The notes: generated by a model not told the origin, from the sequence alone. A DNA stretch of 64,000 nt from JAHEGP01 sp963751595 (GCA_963751595.1 CAVVVC010000007.1:310001-374000); one strand, 5' to 3'. Positions 51,145 through 60,763 are shown, numbered from the stretch's first letter. Translations and numbers: made by a program.

Positions 51145-51308
51145 TAGAATTCTTCTCGCAACGATACCCAAGCGCGGAGAATAGCATCGCGGTATCGGGT
51201 AAATCCAGACGCGTCGGCAAGCTGTCCCCCGGCGGAGCGTTCCTGTGTCATTCCCTTTACTGGTTCCCCGTCGGGGGCAATAACACAGTCTCCACTGGTA
51301 TGTCGGGG

Positions 51309-51344
51309 CACAAAAAAAGGGGTGTGTCAGCTGACACACCCCTT
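51309..51344 (-). terminator. Strong intrinsic terminator
   Basis: Perfect 14-pair palindrome AAGGGGTGTGTCAG / CTGACACACCCCTT with a run of A on its plus-strand left side, which is the T-run on the minus strand. It terminates the phasin transcript 31 bases past its stop. Confidence 0.9.
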
Positions 51345-51374
51345 AAGCAAGACTAAATGAGACCTGAATGGAGC

Positions 51375-51830
51375 TTAGGACGTTGCCTTTGCAGCGGCTT
51401 GCTTCGCTGCGTTTGTTGCCTTGGTAGTCGCAGCTTTGGCCCGGGTTTTGGCTTTCCTGGCTTTCGACGGAGCCTTTTTCTTGCTTGCCCCGGGAACCAG
51501 CTTCTCCTTGACGGAGCCAAAGTTGCTGCGCAATTCGTTGATACGATCTTCGAGTTTCATTTCCTTGGTGATATGGAAATCCTTGATAAACCGTCCAGCA
51601 TCCTTCTGTACATCCTTGATCCGCTTCTCGGCGGTTTTGTGGACCTGCTCACCCCGCTTGACCAGTTCTTTAAACAGGCCTTCGCGTTTGTCGCTGATTT
51701 CCTCGACCTTTTCCTCGATTGTCTCGTATATTTTGTCGTACATGCCGAGGTTGGCGAGGTAGAGATCCTTGGCGATATCGCTCAGTTTTTCGGTCTTCAC
51801 CTCTTTGCTGACTGCTTTCTTTGTCGCCAT
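51375..51830 (-). CDS. Phasin family protein
   Basis: 151 residues, highly charged and helical, with a PhaF/PhaI-like phasin region (ANLGMYDKIYETIEEKVEEI, then GLFKELVKRGEQVHKTAEKR) and an Ala/Lys-rich tail (KKKAPSKARKAKTRAKAATT). It would coat storage granules and may bind DNA. It is the second Lys/Ala-tailed protein in the window; the first (37467-37997) differs in sequence. A TetR gene follows on the same strand after the terminator. Confidence 0.85.
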   Translation of the reverse strand: MATKKAVSKEVKTEKLSDIAKDLYLANLGMYDKIYETIEEKVEEISDKREGLFKELVKRGEQVHKTAEKRIKDVQKDAGRFIKDFHITKEMKLEDRINELRSNFGSVKEKLVPGASKKKAPSKARKAKTRAKAATTKATNAAKQAAAKATS

Positions 51831-52033
51831 CGTGTGTCCCCAGCGTTTATCCTATGGTGAGTAAATTAAGGGATATTTCTAGAAAGGTCATACTAAATCC
51901 GTCACCCGCCGCATCCACTCAGCAATGGGCACAGTATCGGGGACCAAGCGGTATTGCGAAGCCCGGGGTGATAAGGGCGGGGCCGGGAAAATGTTTTCTC
52001 ATGGTGCGCCGGCGACTGGCATAATTCAGGGTC

Positions 52034-52050
52034 TGTTACTGGCCGTAACA
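52034..52050. promoter_or_regulatory. Palindrome before the RND efflux operon (candidate operator)
   Basis: TGTTAC-tggcc-GTAACA, a perfect six-base inverted repeat with a five-base spacer, 80 bases before the adaptor start in the 296-base gene-free stretch between phasin and RND genes. TTAC/GTAA arms occur in several TetR-type operators. The only TetR gene close by is at 50500-51144. No -35/-10 pair is convincing. Confidence 0.4.
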
Positions 52051-52129
52051 AAAAGTCTGCTCGGCAAGGGCAGCGTGATCGCAAGCAGGGGTTTATCGGG
52101 TTTTAGGGGATGACGATGGCGGTAGTGTG

Positions 52130-53311
52130 ATGTTAGAAAATCGGGGCTGGATTACCACGGCGCTGGTGCTGGCGCTGGGGATGGGTGTGGCGGTGTTTTT
52201 GTTTCGCGGCAAGCCGCAGCCTGAGCGTCAGCCTGACACCCCGCCGCCGCCGCCCGTCGCCGAATTTATCACCCTCAGCCCGTCCCGGGTAGAACTGGCG
52301 GTGAATACACAGGGTACCGTTCAGCCACGCCGCCAGATCGATTTGGTCGCCCAGGTGGCGGGTAAAGTGGTAGCCACACCAGACAGCTTTGCAGAGGGAC
52401 ATTTTTTTTCGGCGGGCGATGTTCTGGTGCAATTGGAGCAGCAGGATTATCGCTACGCCATCGAGCGGGCAAGAGCCAGGGTGGCGGAAGCCAGGCAGGT
52501 GCTTGCCCTGGAAAAGGGGCGGGTGCGTCAGGCAAAACGGGAGTGGCGTGATCTGGGAGATCGTGACGCCAATGAACTGTTCCTGCGCGTGCCGCAGTTG
52601 GCAAGTGCCGAGGCCGGGTTGAAAGCTGCCAGTGCAGACCTCGGCCAGGCCGAACTCGAATTGAAGCGCACCGCTGTCACGGCACCGTTTGATGGTCGGA
52701 TCTTGCAAACGATGGTCGATGTCGGGCAGTTTGTCGTCCCCGGAAGCCCTGTGGCACGGATATACAGCACCGGGGCTGTGGAAATCAGGCTGCCGCTTTC
52801 GGATCGACAGGTGGGTTTGCTGGAGCTCAACCTGCGCCCGGGCGAAGCGGCGGCCGCAGAGCCTATCCCTGTGTTGATCAGCGGCCGGCTGGGGGGCAGG
52901 GAGTGGCAGTGGCAGGGGAGGGTCACACGCACCGATGCGGCGATCGACAACCGTAGCCGAACCCTGTTCGCGGTCGCCGAGATCGAAGACCCCTTCGTTG
53001 TTGATGCCCCGAGCGGCCGACCACCTTTGTTGATAGGACAGTTCGTCCGCGCCCGAATTAGCGGTCGCAGCCAGGACGATGTCATCGTCATACCCCGCGC
53101 TGCCCTGCGGCCACAGGATATGATCTGGTTGCTGGGGCCTGACGACAGGTTGCTGCTAAAGCATGTCGAGGTGTTGCAGGTCGACGGGCAACGCGTGCTG
53201 GTTCAGGGAGACTTCAGCGGGCCGGTGCGGGTTATCGTCTCACCGCTGACCATGGCAGTACCGGGTATGCGCCTGGACCCGAGACCTGCCCGCGAAGCGG
53301 TGGGGGCGTAG
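52130..53311 (+). CDS. RND efflux periplasmic adaptor (membrane fusion protein)
   Basis: 393 residues. One N-terminal membrane anchor (WITTALVLALGMGVAVFLFR) is followed by a Pro-rich linker (PDTPPPPPVAEF), a biotinyl-lipoyl-like part (TVQPRRQIDLVAQVAGKVVA), a helical hairpin (EQQDYRYAIERARARVAEAR) and beta-barrel and membrane-proximal domains. There is no lipobox. GTG 52127 is an alternative start. It links the permease, whose gene begins three bases after its stop, to an outer-membrane channel that is not encoded here. Confidence 0.93.
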   Translation: MLENRGWITTALVLALGMGVAVFLFRGKPQPERQPDTPPPPPVAEFITLSPSRVELAVNTQGTVQPRRQIDLVAQVAGKVVATPDSFAEGHFFSAGDVLVQLEQQDYRYAIERARARVAEARQVLALEKGRVRQAKREWRDLGDRDANELFLRVPQLASAEAGLKAASADLGQAELELKRTAVTAPFDGRILQTMVDVGQFVVPGSPVARIYSTGAVEIRLPLSDRQVGLLELNLRPGEAAAAEPIPVLISGRLGGREWQWQGRVTRTDAAIDNRSRTLFAVAEIEDPFVVDAPSGRPPLLIGQFVRARISGRSQDDVIVIPRAALRPQDMIWLLGPDDRLLLKHVEVLQVDGQRVLVQGDFSGPVRVIVSPLTMAVPGMRLDPRPAREAVGA

Positions 53312-53314
53312 CCC

Positions 53315-56300
53315 TTGAGTCGCATCGTTCACTGGTTCGTTCACAACCCCATTGCCGCCAATCTGTTGATGGTCATTACCATCGTCATGGGCTTGTATAC
53401 CTTCCCTCTGGTATCCAAGCAGTTTTTCCCCGAGCGCGAGCTCGATACGATCCTGGTCACTGTGGTATACCCCGGCGCGGGCCCCTCTGAAATCGAGCAG
53501 CAAATCTGTGTCCGCATCGAAGAAGCTATCCAGGATCTCGACGGGATAGAGCGGGTGGTCGCTACCGCCCGGGAAGGCCTCGGTGAAGTGAGTATCGAAG
53601 TCGAGGGGGATTACGATTCCCTGCGCCTGCTCAACGAGGTCAAGAGTCGGGTCGACGCGATTACCAGCTTTCCGGTTGCTGCCGAGCGACCCCAGGTCAA
53701 TGAGGTCCTGTGGAAATCGTTGTTGATCAGCGTCGCCATTGCCGGTGATATCGGCGAGGCAAATCTGAAGGAACTCAGCGAATACCTGCGCGACGATCTC
53801 GCCGCGCTGCCGGAGGTGCAGCTGGTCGACCTGCGGGAACCGCGGGACTACGAGATCGGGATCGAGGTGTCAGAGCTCGACCTGCGCCGTTACGGGTTGC
53901 GCTTCGAAGATGTGGTCAACGCGGTGCGGGGTTCCTCGCTTAACCTGCCGGCGGGCAAGCTGCGCACCGCGGGAGGCGATATCCAGCTGCAAACCCGAGG
54001 CCAGGCCTATGTCGCCGCCGACTTCGAGTCGATTGTACTGCTTGGCGACGAGGATGGGACCCGGGTGTTGCTGGGCGATGTCGCCACGGTGAAGGATGGC
54101 TTTGAGGAGAGCGATATCGTCGCCCGTTTCGATGACAAGCCCTTCCTCAGGCTCGACGTATATAGCACCACCCGGCCCGACATCCTGAAGACCAGCGAGG
54201 CCGTCTATGCCTGGGTAGAGCAACAGCAACGCCATTTGCCGGCAGGGGTAGAGGCGGTGATCTGGCGTGACCAGTCCGAGCCCTTCAAGGCTCGTCTCAA
54301 TACCCTGATCAATAACGGCCTCGGTGGCCTGGCCCTGGTCTTTATCGTGTTGCTACTGTTCCTGCGGCCTCTGCTGGCGTTCTGGGTATGCCTGGGAATC
54401 GTCGTAGCTTTCCTGGGCGCCATCTGGCTGCTACCTGTTACCGGGGCATCCCTCAATACTATTGCCCTGTTCGCGTTTATCCTGATTCTCGGTATCGTCG
54501 TCGATGATGCCATTATCGTCGGTGAGTCGATCTATGCGGCCCAGTCCCGGGGGCTGCAGGGTACTGCCGGCGCCGTTGAGGGCGCGACCGGTGTGCTCAA
54601 GCCGGTGTGGTTTGCGGTGATCACGACGATGCTGTTTTTTGGCTCTTTTTTTCTTCTCCCCGACGATACCCCTGAGGCCCGACAGATCGCCTGGGTCGTG
54701 GTGCTGGCGCTGGGCTTTTCCCTGCTTGAGTGCATGTTCATCCTGCCGGCCCACCTGGCACATATGCGCCCGGAAGAGCCGGGAAAGTGGCGCTGGCTCG
54801 CAGGCCTGGAGCGAACCCGGGAGCGCTTTGCCCGGGGTATGGAGCGCTTTGCCGAGCAGGTTTATCAGCCCTTTTTGGGTCGTTGTATGCAGCGGCGGAA
54901 CCTGACTCTGGTGAGTTTCCTGATGGCGCTGTTGATCACCATCGCAATCTACAGCGGCGGCTGGCTGGGAGCGAGCTTCTTTCCGAGGGTATCGATCGAC
55001 TTCCTGGTGGGCAGGGTCATCATGCACGAGGGCAGCCCCTTCAGCCAGACCGAGCAAGTCATGAACCACCTGGAAGCCACGGCGCTGCGGCTCAAGCAGG
55101 AGGTCAACCCCGAGGACGGTGAGCCGGTGGTGGTGCACGTCGAGTCCCTCGCGGCGCAGGATTGGGCAAGGGTGACGATTGGCCTGGGAAAGAGCCAGCA
55201 TCGGGACATCTCGGCCGCGGAATTGAAGCGGCGTTGGGAGGACGATATCGGTGAGTTGGCCGATGTGAAAGACTTCGACATCCGTTACACCATCGGCCAG
55301 CGCGGCAAGGATATCGAGTTTGAACTGGTCGCGCCGGACCTGGAGACACTGCGGGGCGCTGCCGCGGATGTCAAGCAGCAGCTCGCCCGCTTTCCCGGGG
55401 TTTACAACATCCGCGACAGTCTCGACAATCCCAGCCCCGAAATCGAGTTACGGCTCAAGCCGCTGGCAGAAAATCTCGGAGTCAGCCTTGCCGATGTCGC
55501 GCTGCAGGTGCGTCGCGGCTTCTACGGCGAGGAAGTGCAGCGGATACCCCGCCTGCGCGAAGATGTGAAGGTCATGGTGCGTTATCCCTACGCCGATAGA
55601 GGCGACGTCAATTTTCTCAGGGAGATGCGCATCCGCGCCCCCGATGGGCGCGAGATCCCGTTCGAGGCGCTGGCGGAGATTCACTATGTTCCCGGCTACC
55701 GTAAGATCGACCGGGTAAACGGACGCCGGGTCTCAACCGTCACAGCGGAGACCGAGCAGGGCTATGACGCCGGTGCCGTGGTCGCGACCCTGCTTGGCGA
55801 GCAGCGACCCGTTCTCCAGGCCCGCTACCCAGGTTTCGATATTCAGGTGGAGGGCCGGGAGCAGCAGCGGCGGGAATTCCTCACCCAGATGAAGCGGCTG
55901 ATGATAGGCACGACGCTGGTGGTGTTTGGAATGATGGCCATCGTGTTTCGCTCCTACTGGCAACCGATCCTGATCCTGGTGGCGATCCCCTTTGGTTACA
56001 TGGGTGCTGTGATTGGGCACCTGATTTTCGGTCGCGAAATGAGCATGTTCTCACTGCTAGGGATTATCGCCTGCGCTGGAGTGGTGGTTAACGACAACCT
56101 GGTGTTGATAGACCGGGTCAACAATCTGCGGGGCAGGGGTGTCGTGCTCCGGGATGCCCTTTTGCAGGGGGGAAGGGATCGCTTCCGGCCCATCGTGCTC
56201 ACCTCCGTTACCACCTTCGTCGGTCTTTTGCCGATCACCCTCGAGCGCAGCGTGCAGGCGCAATTCCTGATCCCGATGGTGCTGTCGCTGACCTTCGGCG

Positions 56301-56431
56301 TTCTTTTTGCGACCTTCGTGACACTCATCTTCGTGCCCTGCCTCTACCTGTTTTGTGATGCGGTGGGGCGCAGGTTCAATCGCTTGTTCGGCGGGACTGA
56401 CGCCGGGGAGGGGGTGGAGCGGGAAGCCTGA
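53315..56431 (+). CDS. RND efflux permease subunit
   Basis: 1,038-residue inner-membrane transporter of the HAE1/AcrB class with twelve expected membrane helices and two large periplasmic loops. TM4 carries the proton-relay Asp pair in ILGIVVDDAIIVGESIYAAQ; the matching C-terminal segment reads GVVVNDNLVLIDRVNNLRGR. Start TTG 53315 lies three bases after the adaptor stop. The permease probably uses the adaptor upstream and a TolC-type channel from elsewhere. Substrates cannot be predicted. The 3' end meets the convergent pckA 51 bases away. Confidence 0.94.
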   Translation: MSRIVHWFVHNPIAANLLMVITIVMGLYTFPLVSKQFFPERELDTILVTVVYPGAGPSEIEQQICVRIEEAIQDLDGIERVVATAREGLGEVSIEVEGDYDSLRLLNEVKSRVDAITSFPVAAERPQVNEVLWKSLLISVAIAGDIGEANLKELSEYLRDDLAALPEVQLVDLREPRDYEIGIEVSELDLRRYGLRFEDVVNAVRGSSLNLPAGKLRTAGGDIQLQTRGQAYVAADFESIVLLGDEDGTRVLLGDVATVKDGFEESDIVARFDDKPFLRLDVYSTTRPDILKTSEAVYAWVEQQQRHLPAGVEAVIWRDQSEPFKARLNTLINNGLGGLALVFIVLLLFLRPLLAFWVCLGIVVAFLGAIWLLPVTGASLNTIALFAFILILGIVVDDAIIVGESIYAAQSRGLQGTAGAVEGATGVLKPVWFAVITTMLFFGSFFLLPDDTPEARQIAWVVVLALGFSLLECMFILPAHLAHMRPEEPGKWRWLAGLERTRERFARGMERFAEQVYQPFLGRCMQRRNLTLVSFLMALLITIAIYSGGWLGASFFPRVSIDFLVGRVIMHEGSPFSQTEQVMNHLEATALRLKQEVNPEDGEPVVVHVESLAAQDWARVTIGLGKSQHRDISAAELKRRWEDDIGELADVKDFDIRYTIGQRGKDIEFELVAPDLETLRGAAADVKQQLARFPGVYNIRDSLDNPSPEIELRLKPLAENLGVSLADVALQVRRGFYGEEVQRIPRLREDVKVMVRYPYADRGDVNFLREMRIRAPDGREIPFEALAEIHYVPGYRKIDRVNGRRVSTVTAETEQGYDAGAVVATLLGEQRPVLQARYPGFDIQVEGREQQRREFLTQMKRLMIGTTLVVFGMMAIVFRSYWQPILILVAIPFGYMGAVIGHLIFGREMSMFSLLGIIACAGVVVNDNLVLIDRVNNLRGRGVVLRDALLQGGRDRFRPIVLTSVTTFVGLLPITLERSVQAQFLIPMVLSLTFGVLFATFVTLIFVPCLYLFCDAVGRRFNRLFGGTDAGEGVEREA

Positions 56432-56440
56432 GGGGGACGT

Positions 56441-56471
56441 GGGCATGGCCGCAGCAAACTCGGCCATGCCC
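56441..56471. terminator. Hairpin between convergent genes (RND permease and pckA)
   Basis: Perfect 11-pair stem GGGCATGGCCG / CGGCCATGCCC with a nine-base loop. There is no T-run, so it is not a textbook intrinsic terminator, but its place between two convergent stops suits a bidirectional stop or a transcript-stabilising hairpin. Confidence 0.45.
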
Positions 56472-56482
56472 GCGGGGGCGCT

Positions 56483-58039
56483 CTATTCGGCCCTGGGGCC
56501 GGCGGCAATGATGTCCTCGCCAATGTCAAAGGAAGTAATGTTCTCCAGAAATAGCTTGGCCAGCTTCCGCGCCTGCTCATCGTAAGCTGCAGGATCGGCC
56601 CAGGCATCGCGGGGGTTGACGAATTCCTGGTCAACACCGGGAATCGCCTTGGGTATATCGAGGTTGAGGATGTCCAGGTGTTCCGTCTCTACGTCGTCCA
56701 ACTGACCATTCTGGGCGGCAGCCACCACGGCCCGGGTAACCGGGATGGGAAAGCGCTTGCCCTGGTCGCCCGAGCCGCCGGTCCAGCCGGTATTGATCAG
56801 GTAAACCTTGCTGCCAAAGTCTTCGATACGCTTCATCAGCAGGTCGGCGTAGACGCCGGCCGGCCGGGGCATGAAAGGCGCACCGAAACAGGTGGAAAAG
56901 GTGGGGTGGATGCCGGCTTCGGCACCCACTTCGGTGGAGCCGACCCGGGCGGTGTAACCCGACAAAAAGTGGAAAGCCGCCGCTTCCTTGGACAAGATTG
57001 CCACCGGCGGCAGGACACCGGATACGTCACAGGTGAGAAAGATGACGGTCTTCGGTTCGCCGGCGCTGTTTTCGGGGACCCGTTTCTCCACGTGGTCCAG
57101 GGGGTAGCTGCAGCGCCCGTTTTCGGTCAATGAGGTGTCGTCGTAGTCGGCAACCCGCGAGGCGGGGTCAATGGCAACGTTCTCGACAATGGCGCCGAAA
57201 TCGATAGCGTCCCAGATGACGGGTTCGTTCTCGTGGCTCAGGTTTATGGTCTTGGCGTAGCAGCCCCCTTCGATGTTGAACACTGAGCCTTTGGACCATC
57301 CATGCTCGTCATCACCGATCAGATAGCGGGCCGGATCGGCGGATAGAGTGGTTTTACCCGTGCCGGACAGGCCGAAGAACAGCGCGGTATCGCCCTGCTC
57401 GCCGACATTGGCAGAGCAGTGCATGGGCATGACATCTTTTTCAGGCAGAAGGAAATTCTGCACCGAGAACATCGCTTTCTTCATCTCGCCGGCGTAGCGC
57501 ATCCCCGCTAACAGGACTTTGCGCTGGGCAAAATTGACCACGACAACGCCATCGGAATTGGTGCCATCGCGCTCGGGATCACAGACGAAGCCGGCCGCAT
57601 TGAGAATTTGCCACTCTTCCTTTTGCCCGGCATTGTAGCTCTCGGGGCGAATAAACATATTGCGCCCAAAGAGATTTTGCCACGCGGTCTCAGTGGTGAC
57701 CCTGACCGGAATGTAGTGCTCAGGGTGGGCGCCAACATGCATTTCCTGCAGGTAATGGCTTTTGTTCGCCAGATAGTCCGCCACCCGCTGCCACAATTGA
57801 TCAAACTTTTCCGGCGCAAACGGGCGGTTGACCGAGCCCCAATCGATAGCGCCCTCACTCCCGGGTTCGCGCACAATGAAGCGATCCGCCGGGGAGCGGC
57901 CCGTGCGCTTGCCGGTGGTCACTGCCAGGGCACCTGTGTTGGTCAGAATGCCCTCGCCATTCGCCAGGGCGTGCTCAACAAGCTGGGCCGAACTCAGGTT
58001 TTTGTGTACCGTGGTATTGCTCTCGATCGAGTTGTTCAT
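56483..58039 (-). CDS. pckA: Phosphoenolpyruvate carboxykinase (ATP)
   Basis: 518-residue gluconeogenic enzyme that converts oxaloacetate and ATP to phosphoenolpyruvate. Motifs: the kinase-1a loop ALFFGLSGTGKTTLSADPAR, YLIGDDEHGWSKGSVFNIEG, and MRYAGEMKKAMFSVQNFLLP. It is the ATP-type by length and sequence. The gene sits alone on the minus strand, convergent with the RND operon; the 231 bases between it and hslR may hold its promoter but I see no clear regulatory site. Confidence 0.95.
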   Translation of the reverse strand: MNNSIESNTTVHKNLSSAQLVEHALANGEGILTNTGALAVTTGKRTGRSPADRFIVREPGSEGAIDWGSVNRPFAPEKFDQLWQRVADYLANKSHYLQEMHVGAHPEHYIPVRVTTETAWQNLFGRNMFIRPESYNAGQKEEWQILNAAGFVCDPERDGTNSDGVVVVNFAQRKVLLAGMRYAGEMKKAMFSVQNFLLPEKDVMPMHCSANVGEQGDTALFFGLSGTGKTTLSADPARYLIGDDEHGWSKGSVFNIEGGCYAKTINLSHENEPVIWDAIDFGAIVENVAIDPASRVADYDDTSLTENGRCSYPLDHVEKRVPENSAGEPKTVIFLTCDVSGVLPPVAILSKEAAAFHFLSGYTARVGSTEVGAEAGIHPTFSTCFGAPFMPRPAGVYADLLMKRIEDFGSKVYLINTGWTGGSGDQGKRFPIPVTRAVVAAAQNGQLDDVETEHLDILNLDIPKAIPGVDQEFVNPRDAWADPAAYDEQARKLAKLFLENITSFDIGEDIIAAGPRAE

Positions 58040-58270
58040 GCAGTCGTTCCTGTTGTGCGCAGTTGCCGTGAAATCGCCGCCGGTGACCCGGAAAATCCGC
58101 GTTCCGAAAGGTAAACCGGGATGGTCTGAAATAATGGGGCGCCATTATGGCAAAAAAAGCAGGAGGAAGTAAGGCGAGCCAGCGTTATTCGGTATTACCG
58201 CACTGAAGCTATGCAGGAACTGATGGCTCGTTTACCTGTGCCGTCGGCAGGCTGTGGCAGCCGCGACTGT

Positions 58271-58696
58271 TCAGTCCTCACGGTGGCGATTCTTGAAACG
58301 GTGTATCAACCGACGGTCGCGCTTGTGGGGTCGACCGCCCGGCTGGTGACTGCCGGCGTTGGCAGCGCGCCGGTTGGCCGCTTCCTGCTCACGCAGCAGC
58401 AGGCTTTCCTCGGTTTCCCGATACAGTTGGCTGGCGATACTGGCCGGACCCCGTTGGTCAGACAGGGCCAGGACTTCGATGGTCATCTGTTGCTGTCCCC
58501 GGCGAATGCGCAGCTGCGCGCCTGCCACCACCTCCTTACTGACTTTACAGCGCGCCCCCTCGTATTGCACCTTGCCACCCTCGATCGCCTGTTTGGCGAG
58601 ACTGCGAGTTTTGAAAAAGCGGGCAGCCCAGAGCCATTTGTCGAGCCGCACTTTTGCTGGCCGGTGGTCGTCCCGGGCAGGTTTCGGCGTGTTCAT
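58271..58696 (-). CDS. hslR: Heat shock protein 15 (S4 RNA-binding)
   Basis: 141 residues. The N-terminal S4 domain VRLDKWLWAARFFKTRSLAK with VQYEGARCKVSKEV binds RNA; Hsp15 recognises stalled 50S subunits with nascent chains attached to tRNA. The C-terminus is Arg/His/Lys-rich, a typical basic tail. ATG 58696 shares its first base with the yrfG stop codon (TAATG), so the two are translationally coupled, as in other gammaproteobacteria. Confidence 0.92.
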   Translation of the reverse strand: MNTPKPARDDHRPAKVRLDKWLWAARFFKTRSLAKQAIEGGKVQYEGARCKVSKEVVAGAQLRIRRGQQQMTIEVLALSDQRGPASIASQLYRETEESLLLREQEAANRRAANAGSHQPGGRPHKRDRRLIHRFKNRHRED

Positions 58697-59391
58697 TACT
58701 GCTCGCCCCCGTCAATCACGGCGTCATTCAGGGTTTGCGGCGGCATGATTTCGTCAAAATGATGAATCGCGGGAAATTCCAGTTGGGCGCGACGGGGGCT
58801 GCGACTGTCGGGCTGCAGCAGGGTCAGGAGGTGGCGGATGCCAAAATCCCGTGCCGCCCGCAATACCACTTCGGTGTCATCGATAAACAGGGTCCGCTCT
58901 GGGTCAAAGCTGAATTTGCGGTGCATCCTGTGCCAGAATAGCTGGTCTTCTTTGGGAGCATTGAAATCGTGGGATATAATGATGTCATCGAGCCACGGAC
59001 GCAGATCGATGTGTTCCATTTTCAGGGCAACGCTGTCGCGGTGGGCATTGGTCACCAGCAGGCAGTCGCGATGGCTCTGCTTCAGCGCCTGGAGAAAATG
59101 TGCGACATGGGGCCGCAGGGCGATCAGGTGGGTGATTTCTCGCTTCAAAGTGGCGATATCCAGTTCCAGTTGCTCGGACCAGTAGTCGAGGCAATACCAG
59201 TTCAGACTTCCTCGCTCGCTGGCGAAGCGCTCTCTAAGATGTTTTCTAGCCACCGATTCCGGCTGCTGGCGCTGTTCGGCATAGCGTCTCGGCAGATGAT
59301 CCAGCCAGAAAAAATTGTCGAAGTGCAGGTCCAGCAGGGTGCCGTCCATGTCCAGTAAAACCGTATCGATGTCGTTCCAGTTAAGCTTCAT
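58696..59391 (-). CDS. yrfG: GMP/IMP 5'-nucleotidase YrfG (HAD)
   Basis: 231 residues from ATG 59391 (MKLNWNDIDTVLLDMDGTLL); the open frame to 59481 extends past the family start. HAD motif I is DMDGTLLDLHFDN, motif II is in LLVTNAHRDS, the Lys is in NAPKEDQLFWHRM, and the Asp pair is in TLFIDDTEVVLRAA. The protein would hydrolyse IMP and GMP. Its stop overlaps the hslR start by one base. It is divergent from cysQ with 143 bases between starts. Confidence 0.92.
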   Translation of the reverse strand: MKLNWNDIDTVLLDMDGTLLDLHFDNFFWLDHLPRRYAEQRQQPESVARKHLRERFASERGSLNWYCLDYWSEQLELDIATLKREITHLIALRPHVAHFLQALKQSHRDCLLVTNAHRDSVALKMEHIDLRPWLDDIIISHDFNAPKEDQLFWHRMHRKFSFDPERTLFIDDTEVVLRAARDFGIRHLLTLLQPDSRSPRRAQLEFPAIHHFDEIMPPQTLNDAVIDGGEQ

Positions 59392-59534
59392 GGTGGCATT
59401 TTGGCTTAAGATGAAGGGTATCTCAATGCGGCCGGGCGCCAGGGAGGCAAGATGAAAGTGTGTACCCGGGCTGTCCTGCATCGGGTTCCCTCGGCCAGCG
59501 CTGCGATTGCTATGGTCTTGAGCACGGTGGCAAC

Positions 59535-60368
59535 ATGCATGAGTTGACCTTGCCTCTATACCAGCTGTGCCAGGCGGCGGGCGAGCAACTCCGAGCCCTC
59601 TACGCGCAGAACCTGAGGCGTCCGCTGACAGTCGACTTCAAGGATGACAGCTCACCGGTGACCGAGGCTGATCGGCGTAGCAACCAGATCCTGCAGCAGG
59701 GTCTTGCGCGGATCAGCCCCGGCTTGCACATCCTGTCCGAGGAGACCGCTATCCCCGACTTTGACCAGCGCAGTCAGTGGAACCGCTACTGGCTGGTTGA
59801 CCCCCTCGATGGCACCCGTGAATTTCTTGATGGCTCCGGGCAATTCTGCATCAGCATCGCGCTGGTGGATTCCTGCCGGCCGGTGCTGGGGGTTATATAT
59901 CTGCCCCTCACCGGCGAGATGTATATTGGCGGTACCGATCAAGCGCCGATGCTTTACACCCGGCGCGAGCAGCGCAAACTGGTACCGCGCTCGGCATCCC
60001 ACGATGCACCCATCAAGGTATTGACCAGTAGTCGGGGAGCGGAGGACCCCCGGGTTGGCCAATTCAAGTCCGATCTTGGGCGCCACTTCCCCTGGATGCT
60101 GGAAGAGCTGCGCGGCAGTGCCTGGAAGTTCTGTCGCATCGTCGAGGGCGCCGGTCATATTTACCCGCGTTTTGGCGCGACCTCAGAGTGGGATACTGCT
60201 GCCGGGCAGGCGTTGCTGGAGTCCGTCGGTGGGACGATAATCGATATGACCGGCCGCCGTCTCGCCTACAATCTGCGGCCCCAGCTGCAGAACCCCCCGT
60301 TCATTGCGCTGGGGCCGGCCAGCTTTGATTGGTGGCAGCTAATCGGGGAGCAGCGAATTAAAACCTGA
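59535..60368 (+). CDS. cysQ: 3'(2'),5'-bisphosphate nucleotidase CysQ
   Basis: 277 residues of the inositol-monophosphatase fold. CysQ removes the 3'-phosphate of PAP formed in sulfate assimilation. Metal-binding motifs: DDSSPVTEADRRSN, LSEETAIPDF, the WLVDPLDGTREFLDGSG box and ATSEWDTAAGQALLESVGG. The start ATG 59535 matches the family N-terminus; an upstream GTG-type extension to 59460 is open but unlike the family. It lies beside yrfG and hslR, a neighbour set also seen in related genomes. Confidence 0.93.
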   Translation: MHELTLPLYQLCQAAGEQLRALYAQNLRRPLTVDFKDDSSPVTEADRRSNQILQQGLARISPGLHILSEETAIPDFDQRSQWNRYWLVDPLDGTREFLDGSGQFCISIALVDSCRPVLGVIYLPLTGEMYIGGTDQAPMLYTRREQRKLVPRSASHDAPIKVLTSSRGAEDPRVGQFKSDLGRHFPWMLEELRGSAWKFCRIVEGAGHIYPRFGATSEWDTAAGQALLESVGGTIIDMTGRRLAYNLRPQLQNPPFIALGPASFDWWQLIGEQRIKT

Positions 60369-60520
60369 CTTTTAATTCCCAATCGATATAAAAGCCTGTG
60401 CCTCGTTGCCTTACCATGGGTATTGCCCTGGAGGGATTAAGGTTTTTGCCTGGGTGGAAGCAGATTGTACCTGGCCGAAGAGCCTTTCGGGTGCCTGGGA
60501 CACTGAAGGAGCTGAACACA

Positions 60521-60763
60521 ATGAAGGATCATCACGTGCTTTCGGCAGCGCGGCATCGCGGACAGAATTTGCGTCAGCTTTTGTTGCAGTCCTATCTGGG
60601 TGATAACCGACTGCTGTTTCGCAAACTGGTCGGTGAAATCACTGATCTGGAATACCGCCTGAATGACCTCCAGCGGACGGCGGTGACACCGGATTATGAC
60701 TTGCTGAGCACCTGCCGGGAAATGCTCGATGCCCGGGTCGACTTGCTCAAGACACTTAGCTGA
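60521..60763 (+). CDS. Small hypothetical protein
   Basis: An 80-residue soluble, helical product that I do not recognise, reading MKDHHVLSAARHRGQNLRQL at the start. AAGGAG lies nine bases before ATG 60521, a good ribosome site, which favours this start over the open frame to 60398. It is rich in Leu and Arg. The stretch after it (60764-61053, 290 bases) shows no clear gene or terminator. Confidence 0.5.
   Translation: MKDHHVLSAARHRGQNLRQLLLQSYLGDNRLLFRKLVGEITDLEYRLNDLQRTAVTPDYDLLSTCREMLDARVDLLKTLS

Noticed and set aside
51162..51197. CGATACC and GGTATCG arms upstream of the TetR gene as an operator
   Set aside because: The 22-base spacer is too long for a usual TetR site.
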